Shown: positions 7,534 to 8,598 of the stretch, one piece after another
Position numbering within the stretch: position 1 is the first letter of the stretch
How the letters are laid out: the number at the start of each line of letters is the position of its first letter
Assembly (NCBI GenBank): GCA_041672385.1
Contig: JBAYZQ010000094.1
Coordinates: forward strand, 1 to 8,598
Length of the DNA stretch: 8,598 nucleotides
Source of the DNA: JBAYZQ01 sp041672385
GTDB lineage: Bacteria > Spirochaetota > Spirochaetia > Sphaerochaetales > Sphaerochaetaceae
Direction of reading: 5' to 3'
The notes under the pieces: model-generated
What the model was told of the DNA's origin: nothing
Seen by the model: only the letters and a program-made list of their open reading frames with translations
Database searches by the model: none
Translations under genes and position numbers: made by a program

Positions 7534-8144
7534 TACATCAACGCACCTACCAAAACTGAAACCAAAATTCTGCTTAATAAATAAATTATTACAAAAATAA
7601 CTAACGCTGTTTGTATAAGTTTACGATCTGAAATCATTTTACCTTTATAAAAGATTTTGTAAATTTTAAACATCATACCATTAAACATTTTATCAATCAT
7701 ATTTACAAATCCACTACTTGCTGTACTAGGTCTACTTTCAAAATATAATCTTATTCCAAGAACCGCTATCAAAATAAGCAATATCCAAGAGAAAACCGAC
7801 GTCCATAAAGTGGAAACAATTATTGCAATTATACTTTTTAAACTAATTGATTGTTGATAAGAAAGAAGTTTAAAAATACTTTGAAGTATACTTAGTAAAA
7901 CAAGGGCCAAAACAGGAGAGAAATCAAGCATCCCTCTTTTAAGGCCTTTAACATTTTTAAAAATATTAAGATAAGGATCGGTATATTTGCATAAACTTAA
8001 GTAAATTCTTTGAATTGGGTTATTATTATCTAAAGCTTTTCCTGAATATCTCCAAGAAAGCATTATTCTTATAAAAATAATAAAATTATAAATACCAATT
8101 AAAGAAGCTAAGAGAGAAAAGAAAGAATTTGCCTGTGTACTCAT
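7533..8144 (-). CDS. YggT family integral membrane protein (two YggT-like modules)
   Basis: Small inner-membrane protein of the YggT/YlmG/Ycf19-like family, whose exact role is not settled; homologues have been linked to cell division, nucleoid or membrane organisation and osmotic tolerance. Here it has 203 residues and hydrophobic segments at about 10-30, 74-92, 104-132 and 176-198. The first module is classic: a hydrophobic helix ending FIRIMLSW, then NPIQRIYLSLCKYTDPYLNIFK (42-63), then a DFSPVLALVLL helix (74-84). The second half repeats the layout in a diverged form (helix, FVNMIDKMFNGMMFKIYKIF, helix), as in two-module YggT proteins of about 190-200 residues. AGGAG (8154-8150) lies 5 bases before ATG 8144, a strong ribosome binding site that itself overlaps the stop codon of the upstream gene. 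The 3' end overlaps recG by one base. Operon membership with recG is clear from packing; a functional link is only inferred. Confidence 0.85.
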   Translation of the reverse strand: MSTQANSFFSLLASLIGIYNFIIFIRIMLSWRYSGKALDNNNPIQRIYLSLCKYTDPYLNIFKNVKGLKRGMLDFSPVLALVLLSILQSIFKLLSYQQSISLKSIIAIIVSTLWTSVFSWILLILIAVLGIRLYFESRPSTASSGFVNMIDKMFNGMMFKIYKIFYKGKMISDRKLIQTALVIFVIIYLLSRILVSVLVGALM

Positions 8145-8152
8145 ATAAACTC

Positions 8153-8598
8153 CTAATCATACCAAGCATCAATTACGGCTGCATTGCTAAGAAGCTCTTC
8201 TATCAACTTATCCCTGCATGCTACATTGAACTCGCTACCTAAAAAATAATGCCTTACCACCTTAATGGCAACCTCATTCTCATTGTTTTCCTCAAAATTT
8301 TCTTCATTAGCATCTTCACTTTCACAAAGAAGCATTTCTACAGCGTTAGTTCCTTGATTTGCTAGCAAAACATTACTAATTTCTTCTAAATTTTTTTCTG
8401 TACAAGCCAGTTTTAGAACTTTCATAACAAACTTTTTATAAGTTTGAGTCAATAAAGCATCTGGATTTTCAAAAAACAGATTTACTGTAAGACTAAATTC
8501 ATCTCTAAATTTATTTAAAACACCTCTAAAACCATAAACTTTTCCTTCCTCTAGCTTTCTATAAATATCATCCCAAAGGTTTGTAAAAATAGTAAGAT
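8153..8598 (-). CDS. Unrecognised protein, C-terminal part (5' end outside window)
   Basis: The frame runs without a stop from the window edge (first whole codon at 8596-8594) to TAG at 8155-8153, encoding at least 147 residues. A shorter reading from TTG 8452 would give 99 residues, but that TTG has no ribosome binding site and the frame continues upstream, so the real start is beyond the edge. I do not recognise the family. It appears soluble: the first 90 residues read as helical, amphipathic sequence (for example LWDDIYRKLEEGKVYGFRG at 7-25). They are followed by an acidic Asn/Glu-rich linker (about 91-108, with EDANEENFEENNENE) and a short helical C-terminus (109-147). Cysteines at 65, 91 and 127 form no metal-binding motif. 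Eight bases separate it from yggT, and its stop TAG overlaps the yggT AGGAG. It therefore belongs to the same operon as yggT and recG and is probably translated in a coupled fashion with yggT. Confidence 0.7.
   Translation of the reverse strand, partial: LTIFTNLWDDIYRKLEEGKVYGFRGVLNKFRDEFSLTVNLFFENPDALLTQTYKKFVMKVLKLACTEKNLEEISNVLLANQGTNAVEMLLCESEDANEENFEENNENEVAIKVVRHYFLGSEFNVACRDKLIEELLSNAAVIDAWYD

Noticed and set aside
8153..8452. A complete 99-residue gene starting at TTG 8452
   Set aside because: The frame stays open to the window edge with protein-like sequence, and no ribosome binding site precedes the TTG, so it is treated as the C-terminal part of a longer gene.

Overview
The window looks like ordinary chromosomal core sequence from an AT-rich bacterium (roughly one-third G+C by eye). 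The likely host is a low-GC spirochaete of the Treponema type. This rests on memory of treponemal LeuRS, ArgR and Pgi sequences, which these proteins resemble in wording and length. No rRNA, multicopy marker or search result confirms it, so the assignment is moderate. There is no phage, transposon, CRISPR, toxin-antitoxin or defence gene, and no stretch longer than about 140 bases lacks a gene.

Left half, + strand. The window opens inside a CBS-pair / CorC_HlyC-domain protein (TlyC/CorC 'hemolysin' family, 3' part only). It is followed after 28 bases by a complete leucyl-tRNA synthetase gene (leuS) that ends in a hairpin plus T-tract terminator. Next comes a 137-base intergenic region carrying a promoter candidate and a near-consensus ARG box, then a complete arginine repressor gene (argR). 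After another 118 bases, with its own promoter-like signals, lies a complete glucose-6-phosphate isomerase gene (pgi).

Right half, - strand, convergent with pgi. Reading right to left there is an unrecognised gene whose 5' end is outside the window, a two-domain YggT-family membrane protein, and a complete RecG helicase. The three are packed as one operon: an 8-base gap with the stop codon overlapping the next ribosome binding site, then a one-base TAATG overlap. pgi and recG converge with only 21 bases between their stop codons, and a strong hairpin lies inside the 3' end of recG.

Functionally these are housekeeping units: translation (LeuRS), arginine-responsive transcription control (ArgR, probably autoregulated), glycolysis/gluconeogenesis (Pgi) and replication-fork/recombination repair (RecG), plus two membrane or envelope-associated proteins (CorC/TlyC type and YggT). 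I found no convincing new multi-gene system. The items most worth a second look are the ARG box over the argR promoter, the unrecognised gene coupled to yggT-recG, and the terminator-like hairpin embedded in recG.
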